A DNA stretch of 64,000 nucleotides from NCBI GenBank assembly GCA_947453205.1, contig CANGFT010000011.1, positions 18,652 to 82,651 of the forward strand. The letters are read 5' to 3'. This DNA comes from Beijerinckiaceae bacterium. GTDB taxonomy: Bacteria; Pseudomonadota; Alphaproteobacteria; Rhizobiales; Beijerinckiaceae. Below are positions 25,782-34,166 of the stretch, in pieces (the first letter of the stretch is position 1; each line of letters starts with the position of its first letter). The translations under genes were made by a program, and so were the position numbers. The notes below the pieces were generated by a model. That model was not told the DNA's origin. It searched no databases and saw nothing but the letters and a program-made list of their open reading frames with translations.

Positions 25782-27359
25782 ATGCTGGACGCCAATCTGA
25801 AGACCCAACTGCAGGGTTATCTCACGCGCATCACCATGCCGATCGAGCTTGTCGCGTCGCTTGACGACAGCGCGAAGTCGCAGGAGATGCTGGGCCTGCT
25901 GCAGGACATCGCCGCCCTCAGCGACAAGATCGAGGTGACGCACGGCGATGACGCCCGCAAGCCCTCTTTCCGCATCCGCCGGGTCGGCAGCGAGATCGGC
26001 GCCGCCTTCGCGGGCCTGCCCATGGGCCATGAATTCAATTCGCTCGTCCTCGCCCTGCTGCAGGTCGGCGGCCATCCGTCGAAGGAGGCGCCCGCCCTTC
26101 TTGAGCAGATCAGGGGTCTTGAGGGCGACTTCCGCTTCGAAACCTATTTCTCCCTCTCGTGCCAGAACTGCCCGGATGTGGTGCAGGCGCTCAACCTGAT
26201 GTGCGCGCTCAACCCGCGCATCCAGCATGTCGCCATCGACGGTGCGCTGTTCCAGGAAGAGGTCGAGCGGCGCAAGATCATGGCGGTGCCTTCGATCTAT
26301 CTCAACGGCGAGCCTTTCGGGCAGGGGCGCATGGGGCTGGAGCAGATCCTCGCAAAGCTCGACACCGGCGCAGCGGCGCGCGCGGCCGAGGCGCTCAGGC
26401 GCAAGGCCCCCTTCGATGTGCTTGTGGTTGGCGGCGGGCCTGCGGGCGGCGCGGCCGCCGTCTATGCGGCGCGCAAGGGCATCCGCACCGGGGTGGCGGC
26501 TGATCGCTTCGGCGGCCAGGTGCTCGACACCATGGCCATCGAGAACTTCATCTCCGTGCCCCACACCGAGGGACCGAAAATGGTCGCCGCGCTGGAGCAG
26601 CATGTCCGGGATTACGACGTCGACATCATGAATCTGCAGAAAGCCGTGGAGCTGATCCCCGCAAGCGGTCCTTCGGGCCTCATCGGGGTGCGGCTGGAAA
26701 GCAGCGCGGTGCTGCAGTCGAAGACCGTCATTCTCTCGACCGGCGCGCGCTGGCGGCAGATGAATGTGCCGGGCGAAGAGGAATATCGCAACAAGGGCGT
26801 CGCCTATTGCCCCCATTGCGACGGCCCCCTCTTCAGAGGCAAGCGCGTCGCAGTGATCGGCGGCGGCAATTCAGGCGTCGAGGCGGCCATCGATCTCGCC
26901 GGCGTCGTCGCCCATGTCACGCTGATCGAGTTCGACGCAACGCTGCGCGCCGACGCCGTGCTGCAGACAAAACTGCGCAGCCTGAAGAACGTGACCGTCA
27001 TCACCTCGGGCCTGACGACCGAAGTGCATGGCGACGGCGCGAAGGTGAACGGTCTTTCCTACAAGGACCGCAAAAGCGGCGAAACGCACCGGATCGAACT
27101 CGAAGGCGTCTTCGTGCAGATCGGCCTTATGCCGAACACGGAATGGCTCAGGGGCGTCGTTGCGCTTAGCCCGCGCGGCGAGATCGAGGTGGATCAGCGT
27201 GGTCAGACATCCGTGCCCGGCGTCTTTGCGGCGGGCGACGCAACGACCACGCCCTACAAGCAGATCATCATCGCCATGGGGGATGGCGCCAAGGCCGCGC
27301 TCTCCGCCTTCGATCATCTGATCCGCATGGCGCCGGCGGAGCTCGAAACGGCCGCCTGA
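25782..27359 (+). CDS. ahpF: Alkyl hydroperoxide reductase flavoprotein AhpF
   Basis: AhpF is the NADH-dependent FAD disulfide reductase that regenerates AhpC. The 525-aa protein has the normal length and layout: an N-terminal tandem thioredoxin-like domain with redox Cys127/Cys130 (SCQNC), a linker, then a thioredoxin-reductase-like part with FAD motif [19 protein letters not shown], redox Cys343/Cys346 (YCPHCDGP), NAD motif [12 protein letters not shown] and FAD-binding [15 protein letters not shown]. Cotranscribed with ahpC and ends in a strong hairpin. Confidence 0.97.
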   Translation: MLDANLKTQLQGYLTRITMPIELVASLDDSAKSQEMLGLLQDIAALSDKIEVTHGDDARKPSFRIRRVGSEIGAAFAGLPMGHEFNSLVLALLQVGGHPSKEAPALLEQIRGLEGDFRFETYFSLSCQNCPDVVQALNLMCALNPRIQHVAIDGALFQEEVERRKIMAVPSIYLNGEPFGQGRMGLEQILAKLDTGAAARAAEALRRKAPFDVLVVGGGPAGGAAAVYAARKGIRTGVAADRFGGQVLDTMAIENFISVPHTEGPKMVAALEQHVRDYDVDIMNLQKAVELIPASGPSGLIGVRLESSAVLQSKTVILSTGARWRQMNVPGEEEYRNKGVAYCPHCDGPLFRGKRVAVIGGGNSGVEAAIDLAGVVAHVTLIEFDATLRADAVLQTKLRSLKNVTVITSGLTTEVHGDGAKVNGLSYKDRKSGETHRIELEGVFVQIGLMPNTEWLRGVVALSPRGEIEVDQRGQTSVPGVFAAGDATTTPYKQIIIAMGDGAKAALSAFDHLIRMAPAELETAA

Positions 27360-27370
27360 GACGATACGAA

Positions 27371-27400
27371 CCATCCCGGCGGGCGCCGCCGCCGGGATGG
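27371..27400 (+). terminator. Perfect 12-bp hairpin after ahpF
   Basis: CCATCCCGGCGG (27371-27382) pairs perfectly with CCGCCGGGATGG (27389-27400) around a 6-nt loop, 12 bp after the ahpF stop. No T-run follows, so it may terminate inefficiently or act as a 3' stabiliser. It lies between the convergent ahpF and the small secreted protein gene. Confidence 0.6.
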
Positions 27401-27525
27401 CCGTGATCTCGGCCCTACGCAATACTCATATGAGCCACGCGCAGGCTCTGTGAATTTGATTAAAAAACCATCAAGCGGCGCGAGATTGTGATTCCCATCC
27501 TGCGACACATCGAATCAATGGACCA

Positions 27526-27801
27526 TCAATAGCGACAAACCCTTCGCACCCCATAGGGCGTGCGGCGCATGACGCAGCCCGGCCCCGCATAGCGTGGCGG
27601 ACCATAGCCATAGCCGCGCGGCCCGACATTGGGGCGACAGGCGCCATAGGGACCGCGATGCATGCCCGGCCCGCAACCCTGCGCGGCGAGCGTGATGGCG
27701 GAGGCGCCAGGGCCTGCATCGCCTGGCGCAGGCATGGCTTGCGCCCCGCCGCCTGCGCCCAGAGCGAGGGCGAGCCCGAAACCCATTGCGGTTATCTTCA
27801 T
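27526..27801 (-). CDS. Small secreted GCG_CRPN-type protein
   Basis: A 91-aa exported protein of unknown function. Signal peptide MKITAMGFGLALALGAGGGAQA is followed by the signature GCGPGMHRGPYGACRPN, matching the GCG_CRPN prefix domain seen in many small alphaproteobacterial secreted proteins. The tail is rich in Gly, Pro, Tyr and Arg (GYGYGPPRY, VRRVCRY). Four cysteines remain in the mature part, so a disulfide-stabilised envelope protein is plausible. The start follows AGAGGAGAA. Confidence 0.8.
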   Translation of the reverse strand: MKITAMGFGLALALGAGGGAQAMPAPGDAGPGASAITLAAQGCGPGMHRGPYGACRPNVGPRGYGYGPPRYAGPGCVMRRTPYGVRRVCRY

Positions 27802-27925
27802 GACCCGTTCTCCTCTGCGAGACGTCAGGAAGAACAGCAGCGGGGCCCAAGGGTTCCCGCCTGATCGCTTTGACAGGCGCGCGGCGAGCCTGCATGAAAC
27901 AGGAGATCATCAGACGAGTCCCATC

Positions 27926-28954
27926 ATGCCCGCTCCCGCCTCCACGCCCCTCAGCGATCTTCTCACCCTTCGCGATCTGCTGCGCTGGGCCATCAGCCGC
28001 TTCAATGCGGCGGGGCTCGTCTATGGCCATGGCACGACGACGGCGCTGGACGAGGCCGCCTTCATCCTGCTGGAGGCGCTGCATCTGCCCATCGACCAGC
28101 TTGAGCCATTTCTTGATGCGCGCCTTCTCAGGGATGAGCGCAAGCGCGTCATTGACCTGATCGAAGCGCGCATAGCCACGCGCAAGCCAGCCTCCTATCT
28201 GCTCAACAAGGCCTATGTGGGAGCGGAGCCCTTCTATGTGGACGAGCGCGTGATCGTGCCGCGCTCCTTCATTGGCGAATTGCTGCGCAGCGAGCATTTC
28301 GCGGGCGGGCCGGGCGCGCTCGTTCAAGACCCCTTCGCCCTGCGCAGCGTGCTTGATCTTTGCACGGGCTCAGGCTGCCTCGCCATTCTCGCCGCACGGC
28401 ATTTCCCCGCCGCGCTCGTCGACGCCGTCGATCTGTCGGAGGCGGCGCTGGAGGTGGCGAAAATCAATGTGGCGGCGAGCGGCGAAGAGGGGCGCATCAG
28501 CCTCTTGCATGGCGATCTCTTCAAGCCCCTGAAGGGTCGGCGCTATGACCTCATCATCACCAATCCGCCCTATGTTGGCGAAGAGGTCATGAGCGAACTG
28601 CCCCCGGAATTCGCAGCAGAGCCCGCCATGGCGCTGGCGGGCGGCGGCGACGGGCTTGACCTCGTGCGCCGGATCATTCTGGAGGCGCCGGACCACCTCG
28701 AAGTCGGCGGCGGCATCCTGTGCGAAATCGGCGAGGACCGCGAGATCCTCGAAAGCGATTTCCCCGACCTGCCCTTCCTTTGGCTGGACACGGAGGAAAG
28801 CCAGGGCGAGGTCTTCTGGCTGTCGGCGGCGGATCTTGGCGTCAAGCCCCCGCCACATGCAGCAGGAAAAACGCCAGCGCCCCGCAGCCGATCAAGATCA
28901 AGGGGTGCAGCTTCGGCCGCCACATCAAAAGGCCGGCGACCAGCACGACGGTGA
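27926..28954 (+). CDS. prmB: PrmB-like N5-glutamine methyltransferase
   Basis: S-adenosylmethionine-dependent methyltransferase most like PrmB, which methylates a glutamine of ribosomal protein L3. From the ATG at 27926 it has 342 aa: an N-terminal helical domain (residues 1-90), the SAM motif LDLCTGSGCLAILAARHFP, and the catalytic NPPY in IITNPPYVGEEV. VGAEPFYVDERVIVPRSFIGEL is typical of PrmB. The last 38 residues (PPPHAAGKTPAPRSRSRSRG and beyond) are basic, low in complexity, and encoded opposite the 3' end of the chromate transporter gene. Most relatives end near 300-310 aa. Confidence 0.88.
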   Translation: MPAPASTPLSDLLTLRDLLRWAISRFNAAGLVYGHGTTTALDEAAFILLEALHLPIDQLEPFLDARLLRDERKRVIDLIEARIATRKPASYLLNKAYVGAEPFYVDERVIVPRSFIGELLRSEHFAGGPGALVQDPFALRSVLDLCTGSGCLAILAARHFPAALVDAVDLSEAALEVAKINVAASGEEGRISLLHGDLFKPLKGRRYDLIITNPPYVGEEVMSELPPEFAAEPAMALAGGGDGLDLVRRIILEAPDHLEVGGGILCEIGEDREILESDFPDLPFLWLDTEESQGEVFWLSAADLGVKPPPHAAGKTPAPRSRSRSRGAASAATSKGRRPARR

Positions 28955-29384
28955 ACCAGCTCAAGGGCCCTGTTTCGCCAAGCCGCAACAGGCCCAGAAT
29001 GCCCGAGAAGATGAGGCCCGCGGCCACCGGCGACAGGCCCGCCTCGATGGCCCTGTGCCAGGGCTTGCCGCGATAACGGTTCCACACGCGCGCCGCGCCA
29101 TAGCAAAGCATGGACGAGGGCAGATAGAGCGCCACCGTCGCGAGCAGCGCCCCGCCGAAACCCGCAACATTCCAGCCGATGATCGGCGCCAGCATGGAGC
29201 CCGGCCCGGGCGCGAGGCGCGACACCGCGAAGAGGTCGATGAATTCGCGCGGCGTCATCCATTGCCGCAAATCCACCGTCTCATGCTGCAGCGGCGCATA
29301 GATGCCGGTCGCCCCGCCGATGGCGGCGATGGAGAGCGGCGCGAGGATCGTCACCAGCGCAAGATAGATGTTCTCATCCTTCAT
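28842..29384 (-). CDS. Chromate transporter, second short chain
   Basis: A 180-aa CHR-family inner-membrane protein. Together with the gene just upstream it forms a two-chain transporter, each chain being one half of a long-chain ChrA. Family blocks include IAAIGGATGIYAPLQHE, FIDLFAVSRLAPGPGSM and GGALLATVALYLPSSM, with four to five hydrophobic segments. I use the ATG at 29384, which overlaps the upstream gene by 11 bp; the longer frame is that gene in another register. Substrate in non-resistant bacteria is uncertain despite the family name. Confidence 0.9.
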   Translation of the reverse strand: MKDENIYLALVTILAPLSIAAIGGATGIYAPLQHETVDLRQWMTPREFIDLFAVSRLAPGPGSMLAPIIGWNVAGFGGALLATVALYLPSSMLCYGAARVWNRYRGKPWHRAIEAGLSPVAAGLIFSGILGLLRLGETGPLSWFTVVLVAGLLMWRPKLHPLILIGCGALAFFLLHVAGA

Positions 29385-29931
29385 CGCCGCGCCCCTGCAT
29401 GTAGGAGATGATGACGCTGATCGGCGCGACGACCGCCACAACGCCCAGCATGGGCCAGCGCATGACGCCGACGCCCACGAAAGTGGCGAGCATCGCAAGG
29501 GCGGGCGTCAAACCCTTGGCCGCGCCGCGACCCGCCGAAATCCCAAGCCGCGCCAGCATGCCGAGCGCCACGGCGGCGACGCCCTCCATCACCGACTGCA
29601 TCCCCTCCCAGCCAATGATCCATTTGTAGAAGATCGCCGCCAGAATCACCGCAAAAAAGGGCCCCGTGAGCATGGCCACGATGGCGGCCGTCGCGCCCCA
29701 CGCCCCCCGCAGACGTTGGCCCACGAAAATCGCGGTATTGGTGGAGTTGACCCCGGGAAGGATCTGCGACAGGGCCATGCCCGACAGAAATTCCTCATTG
29801 GTCATCCAGCCACGCACAAGCACGACCTCGCGATGAATCCAGCTCGTGAGCTGCCCGCCGAAGCTGAAAAGACCGATGCGGAAGAACAATCCATAGATCA
29901 TGGCGAGGGAAACGGGGGGCGGATGGTTCAT
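29374..29931 (-). CDS. Chromate transporter, first short chain
   Basis: A 185-aa CHR-family membrane protein, first of a split pair. The N-terminal GLFFRIGLFSFGGQLTSWIHRE and GMALSQILPGVNSTNTAIFVGQRLRG blocks are characteristic; the latter holds the PG motif equivalent to LAPGPGS in the partner. About five hydrophobic segments. Overlaps the partner by 11 bp, so the two are co-translated. The 150 bp before it (29932-30081), shared with the divergent MmgE/PrpD gene, show no clear regulatory site. Confidence 0.9.
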   Translation of the reverse strand: MNHPPPVSLAMIYGLFFRIGLFSFGGQLTSWIHREVVLVRGWMTNEEFLSGMALSQILPGVNSTNTAIFVGQRLRGAWGATAAIVAMLTGPFFAVILAAIFYKWIIGWEGMQSVMEGVAAVALGMLARLGISAGRGAAKGLTPALAMLATFVGVGVMRWPMLGVVAVVAPISVIISYMQGRGDEG

Positions 29932-30081
29932 CGGGCGGCGGTTTCCTCAATCGATCTGGTTTGCGCGCAGCATAAAGGCGCCAGCGGCGCATGCAACGTC
30001 CCACCGCTCCCTTGCCCCTGCCCCTCAATCTGGCTATGCCCTCACGCGGAAAGTTTCTCATCATCGCAAAAGGGGCCCGCC

Positions 30082-31425
30082 ATGTCGCAAGAAGTCACCC
30101 GCACGCTCGCCCGCTGGATCGTAGGCACAGAGATCGCCGACATTCCGGCCGAAGTGCGCCAGTCCGGCGTTTCGTCCTTCCTGAACTGGATGGGCTGCGC
30201 CGTCGGCGGCTCGCAGCATGAGACGCTCGACCGCGCCATCGCCGCCCTCGGCCCCTTCTGCGGCCCCAAGCAGGCGACGATCCTGGGGCGCAAGGAACAT
30301 TTCGATGTGATGCACGCCGCTCTCCTGAACGGCATCTCCAGCCATGTGTTCGACTTTGACGACACCCATCTGAAGACCATCATCCATCCCGCCGGGCCCA
30401 TCGCCTCGGCCGTCCTCGCGCTCGCTGAATATCAGCCGGTGACGGGCGCAGAATTGCTGCATGCCTTCATCATCGGCATCGAAGTCGAATGCCGCATCGG
30501 CAACGCCGTCTATCCCGCCCATTACGACATCGGCTGGCACATCACCGGCACCGCAGGCGTCTTCGGCGCCGCCGCCGCCGCAGGCAAGCTGCTGGGCCTC
30601 GACGAGCAGCAGATGACCTGGGCGCTGGGCATTGCGGGCACGCAGTCCGCGGGCTTCCGCGAAATGTTCGGCACGATGTGCAAGAGCTTCCACCCCGGCC
30701 GCGCCGCGCAGAACGGCATCGCCTCGGCGCTGCTCGCCAAGCAGAACTTCACCAGCTCCAACCGGGTGCTGGAAGCCCCGCGCGGCTTCGCCCATGTGAT
30801 GTCCGCAGCCCGCGACTTCGACGAGGTCACGCGCGATCTAGGCAAAGTCTGGGAGACCGCGCTCAATTCCTACAAGCCCTTCGCCTGCGGCATCGTGATT
30901 CATCCCTCCATCGACGGCTGCATCCAGCTTCGCAACGAACATGGCCTTAAGGCCGAGGACATCAAGAAGATCGACCTCATCGTCGATCCGCTCGTCCTCG
31001 AACTCACGGGCAAGCGGACGCCGCAGACCGGCCTCGAAGGCAAGTTCAGCGTCTATCATTCCTGCGCAGCCGCCATCATCTATGGCGCGGCGGGCGAGAA
31101 TGAATATGGCGACGCCATCGTGCGCGATGCGCGCGTCATCACCCTGCGCGACAAGGTGGAGGCCGTGGCCAAGGACGACATCAACGAGGATGAGGCCTAT
31201 CTCACCATCACCCTGAACGACGGCCGCGTGCTGAAGAAGCATGTCGAGCACGCCATCGGCAGCATCGAGAAGCCCATGAGCCGCGAACAGCTCGTGGCCA
31301 AGTTCGACTCGCTCGTGCGCGACGTTCTGCCCGTGGAGCGCGCCGACGCCCTGCGCGAGCTCTGCTGGAAGATGGAAGGCTTGAGCGACGCTGGCGAACT
31401 CGCCCGCGCAGCAGCGGCTGTCTAA
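30082..31425 (+). CDS. MmgE/PrpD family protein
   Basis: A 447-aa cytoplasmic protein of the MmgE/PrpD (2-methylcitrate dehydratase, aconitate decarboxylase) fold. The ATG at 30082 gives a standard start (LARWIVGTEIADIPAEV). Characteristic blocks are NGISSHVFDFDDTH, AFIIGIEVECRIG, AGTQSAGFREMFGTMCKSFHPGRAAQNG and FACGIVIHPSIDG. No prpB or prpC is nearby, so methylcitrate catabolism is not implied, and similar proteins occur in varied catabolic clusters. It ends in a clear intrinsic terminator. Confidence 0.9.
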   Translation: MSQEVTRTLARWIVGTEIADIPAEVRQSGVSSFLNWMGCAVGGSQHETLDRAIAALGPFCGPKQATILGRKEHFDVMHAALLNGISSHVFDFDDTHLKTIIHPAGPIASAVLALAEYQPVTGAELLHAFIIGIEVECRIGNAVYPAHYDIGWHITGTAGVFGAAAAAGKLLGLDEQQMTWALGIAGTQSAGFREMFGTMCKSFHPGRAAQNGIASALLAKQNFTSSNRVLEAPRGFAHVMSAARDFDEVTRDLGKVWETALNSYKPFACGIVIHPSIDGCIQLRNEHGLKAEDIKKIDLIVDPLVLELTGKRTPQTGLEGKFSVYHSCAAAIIYGAAGENEYGDAIVRDARVITLRDKVEAVAKDDINEDEAYLTITLNDGRVLKKHVEHAIGSIEKPMSREQLVAKFDSLVRDVLPVERADALRELCWKMEGLSDAGELARAAAAV

Positions 31426-31437
31426 TAAAAAAACTCT

Positions 31438-31468
31438 GGCCGCGCTTTGACAGGCGCGGCCATTTTTT
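31438..31468 (+). terminator. Rho-independent terminator after the MmgE/PrpD gene
   Basis: An 8-bp perfect stem GGCCGCGC/GCGCGGCC with an 8-nt loop is followed by a run of six T (31463-31468), 12 bp after the stop. This is the best classical intrinsic terminator in the window. Confidence 0.88.
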
Positions 31469-31579
31469 GATTCAAGTCATTTTAAAGCGTCGCAGAAGGC
31501 GCATGCCCAAGCCCTCGCTTGAAAATTTTATGCAACAGGCGTTTTCTCAAACCGGACGAACCGCGCCGCAAGCTTCGCC

Positions 31580-32977
31580 ATGGCCACCCGGAATGTTGCT
31601 GACATGCCAAAGTCCAGCCTGCGAATGCAGCCGCCTGATGCGCTGGCGAAGCACGATTCCGAGGCGCTTCTGGCCGCGATCATCGCCTTCTCGCGAGACG
31701 CCATCATCAGCGTGTCCCCTGCTGGCGTGATCCAGACATGGAACGAGGGCGCGCAGAGCCTGCTGGGATGGAGCGCGCAGGACGCCATCGGGCGCAATCT
31801 CAATGATCTCCTAGCGGATGAGGCGCATCGCGGCGCCGATGCTTTGCTTGAGCGCGCCATGGAGGGGGCGCGGCTCCAGATGGAGCTTGAAGTGGTCGAC
31901 CAGCAGGGAAAACGCCTTGAGGTCTCCGTCGGCGCAGCGCCCATCCATGATCGCGATGGCGCCGTCACAGCCATCGCCTTCGTCATGCGCGACCTGCGCA
32001 GGCGGCGCCGTTCGCAGGCCAATGACGCGCTGCTCGCCTCGCTTGTGCGGCAAAGCGGCGACTCCATTTTCAGCGTCAACCGCGACGGGCTGATCTCTAC
32101 CTGGAACCCGGCGTCAGAAAAGCTCTACGGCTATGGCGCCGATGAAGCCATAGACCACCCGCTGAGCATGATCGTACCCGACGACAAGCGCGACGAATCC
32201 CGGGCCATGTTCACATCGGTGATGCAGGGAGAGATGGTTTTTCTGGAGACGGTGCGCCAGCGCAAGGATGGCTCACGCGTGGACGTCGCCATCAGCGGAG
32301 CGCCCCTGCGGGACGCCAAGGGCGCCATCGTCGGCATATCCGTGATCCACCGCGACATCACCCTGCAACGCCAGCATGAGCAGGAGATGCGCCTCGTGAT
32401 GCGCGAGCTTGCGCATCGCTCGAAAAATCTGCTGGCGATCATTCTGTCCATGGCCGCGCAGACCGCGCGCAACGCTCCGTCGCTGACAGAATTCAACGCG
32501 CGCTTCACCCAGCGTGTGCAGGGCCTCGCTCACTCCCACGATCTGCTGGTTGAAAAGAACTGGCTGGGCGCGCCGATCCGCGACCTCATCCAATCCCACC
32601 TCGAACCCTTCCTGGAGAATGGCGCGACGCGCGTCGTTCTGAGCGGGCCAGACGTCATCGTCGATCCGAAGGCGGCGCAAAACATCGGCCTCGCCCTGCA
32701 TGAACTCGCCACCAACGCCTCAAAATATGGCGCGCTCTCAAGCCCCAACGGGCGGGTGGAGATATCATGGGAGCGCAGTTCGGGTTCGCAATTCATGGTG
32801 GAATGGAAAGAAAGCGGAGGCCCGCGGGTGGAGGCGCCAAGGCGCAGGGGATTTGGCCAGACGGTGCTGGAGCGACTGGCGTCGCAGGCGCTTGAAGGCG
32901 CCGCACACCTGTCCTTCAATGAGGAAGGCGTCGTCTGGCGCATGGAGATCCCTGCGGCCTATCTGGTCGAGCCTTGA
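31580..32977 (+). CDS. PAS-PAS HWE-family sensor histidine kinase
   Basis: A 465-aa soluble sensor kinase. Two PAS domains (about residues 28-138 and 150-265) precede a HWE/HisKA_2 kinase core. The phosphoacceptor is His279 in ELAHRSKNLL, and the family-defining features are His374 in LHELATNASKYGALS and the W-x-E of EWKESGG (Trp409, Glu411). No transmembrane segment, so it senses a cytoplasmic or diffusible signal such as light, redox state or a ligand. In alphaproteobacteria such kinases often feed the general stress response. No response regulator lies next to it. Confidence 0.92.
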   Translation: MATRNVADMPKSSLRMQPPDALAKHDSEALLAAIIAFSRDAIISVSPAGVIQTWNEGAQSLLGWSAQDAIGRNLNDLLADEAHRGADALLERAMEGARLQMELEVVDQQGKRLEVSVGAAPIHDRDGAVTAIAFVMRDLRRRRRSQANDALLASLVRQSGDSIFSVNRDGLISTWNPASEKLYGYGADEAIDHPLSMIVPDDKRDESRAMFTSVMQGEMVFLETVRQRKDGSRVDVAISGAPLRDAKGAIVGISVIHRDITLQRQHEQEMRLVMRELAHRSKNLLAIILSMAAQTARNAPSLTEFNARFTQRVQGLAHSHDLLVEKNWLGAPIRDLIQSHLEPFLENGATRVVLSGPDVIVDPKAAQNIGLALHELATNASKYGALSSPNGRVEISWERSSGSQFMVEWKESGGPRVEAPRRRGFGQTVLERLASQALEGAAHLSFNEEGVVWRMEIPAAYLVEP

Positions 32978-32984
32978 TCCGCCT

Positions 32985-34007
32985 TCACCCGATCTTGCCT
33001 ACTTTCGCCTCAAGCAGGCTCCATGCCTTTGCGCCGATCTGGGCCTTCCAGCGCGGATAAAATCCTCCAGCAAGCTTCGCCTTGAACGTCGCGACATCCG
33101 GCTGGTCAAAGGTCATCCCGCGATCCGTCAGAGTGGTCAAAAGAGACTGGTTGAGCGCCATGGTCACGCGCCGCTGCGCCGCCACGCCAAGCTTGACGTT
33201 GCGCTCGACGACCTTGCGGACGTCGTCGGTCAGCTCCTTCGAGAAAAAGGCGTCATTGGCGAGCAGATTAAAGCCTGACCATGAATGATGCGTCGTCGAT
33301 ATGAATTTCGTGACCTCATAAAGGCGATTGGTCTCGCAGACCACCAGTGGATTTTCCTGCGCGTCGACCTCCCGATTTTTCAAAGCGTCGTAAAGCTTGT
33401 CGATATTCAGCGTCACCGGCTCGGCGCCGAGCGTTGAAAACAGGTCGCGAAAGAGATTCCCGTCGGGCACACGCACCCGCAGCCCCGCCATATCATCGGC
33501 TGCGCGCACGCGGCGCTCGACCGTATTGAGATCACGAAAGCCGTTTTCAAAAAGTCCTCCGGGCAAAAGATAGACGGCTTTGGCTTTGCATTCGCTGCGC
33601 AAGTGAAGGCCCAGCTTCCCATCCATCGCCTCGAAGATCTGCTCAGGATGTTTGAAGGCGAAGGGCAGGCCCTGAATGTCCATAGAAGGAACCGCATTCG
33701 AAAGTATGCCGCCCATCAGGGTGTAAAACTCCAGCTCCCCATTGCGCAGCATCGTGAGCGCAGCAGGATCAGAGCCGGCGATCCCGTTGTTTCTGGGGTG
33801 AACTGTGACGACAAGCTTTCCATTCGTCTCCCTGGCGACCCGCTCCCAGATTCCCACCAGCGCCTCATGCAGGGGGCTCGCCTCGGGTTGATTGTGAAAC
33901 TGCCGCGCTGTCCACAGGGGCGTGACCGCGCGAGCCATAGGGCTGATGAGAGGCGTCGCAGATGCGGCCCAGAGCAGGCTTCGCCTTGTCAGTTTTAAAT
34001 GCGGCAT
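32985..34007 (-). CDS. TRAP transporter solute receptor, DctP family (orphan)
   Basis: A 340-aa periplasmic binding protein of the DctP family, which usually binds organic acids for a TRAP transporter. A Tat-like leader (LTRRSLLWAASATP) is followed by GKLVVTVHPRNNGIAGSDPAALTMLRNGELEF and AGLRVRVPDGNLFRDLFSTLGAEPV, the family arginine-containing ligand motif. I use the ATG at 34007, preceded by GGGGA; ATGs at 34046 and 34019 are in frame too. No DctQ or DctM genes are in the window. It is divergent from a second orphan TRAP-type receptor of another class. Confidence 0.88.
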   Translation of the reverse strand: MPHLKLTRRSLLWAASATPLISPMARAVTPLWTARQFHNQPEASPLHEALVGIWERVARETNGKLVVTVHPRNNGIAGSDPAALTMLRNGELEFYTLMGGILSNAVPSMDIQGLPFAFKHPEQIFEAMDGKLGLHLRSECKAKAVYLLPGGLFENGFRDLNTVERRVRAADDMAGLRVRVPDGNLFRDLFSTLGAEPVTLNIDKLYDALKNREVDAQENPLVVCETNRLYEVTKFISTTHHSWSGFNLLANDAFFSKELTDDVRKVVERNVKLGVAAQRRVTMALNQSLLTTLTDRGMTFDQPDVATFKAKLAGGFYPRWKAQIGAKAWSLLEAKVGKIG

Positions 34008-34166
34008 CGCAATCCCCATGCTTGACCATTGTCTGGCGTCAGCCATGAGAAGCTAATTTGTCCCCGTGCGGCGGTTTAAAAGAGGCAAGACCTTTTTTTA
34101 TGGCTCACCTCTTAATTTTAACGCATTGTTCCTGTGAAGAAACATGATCGTCAACGGGGTTGCGTC

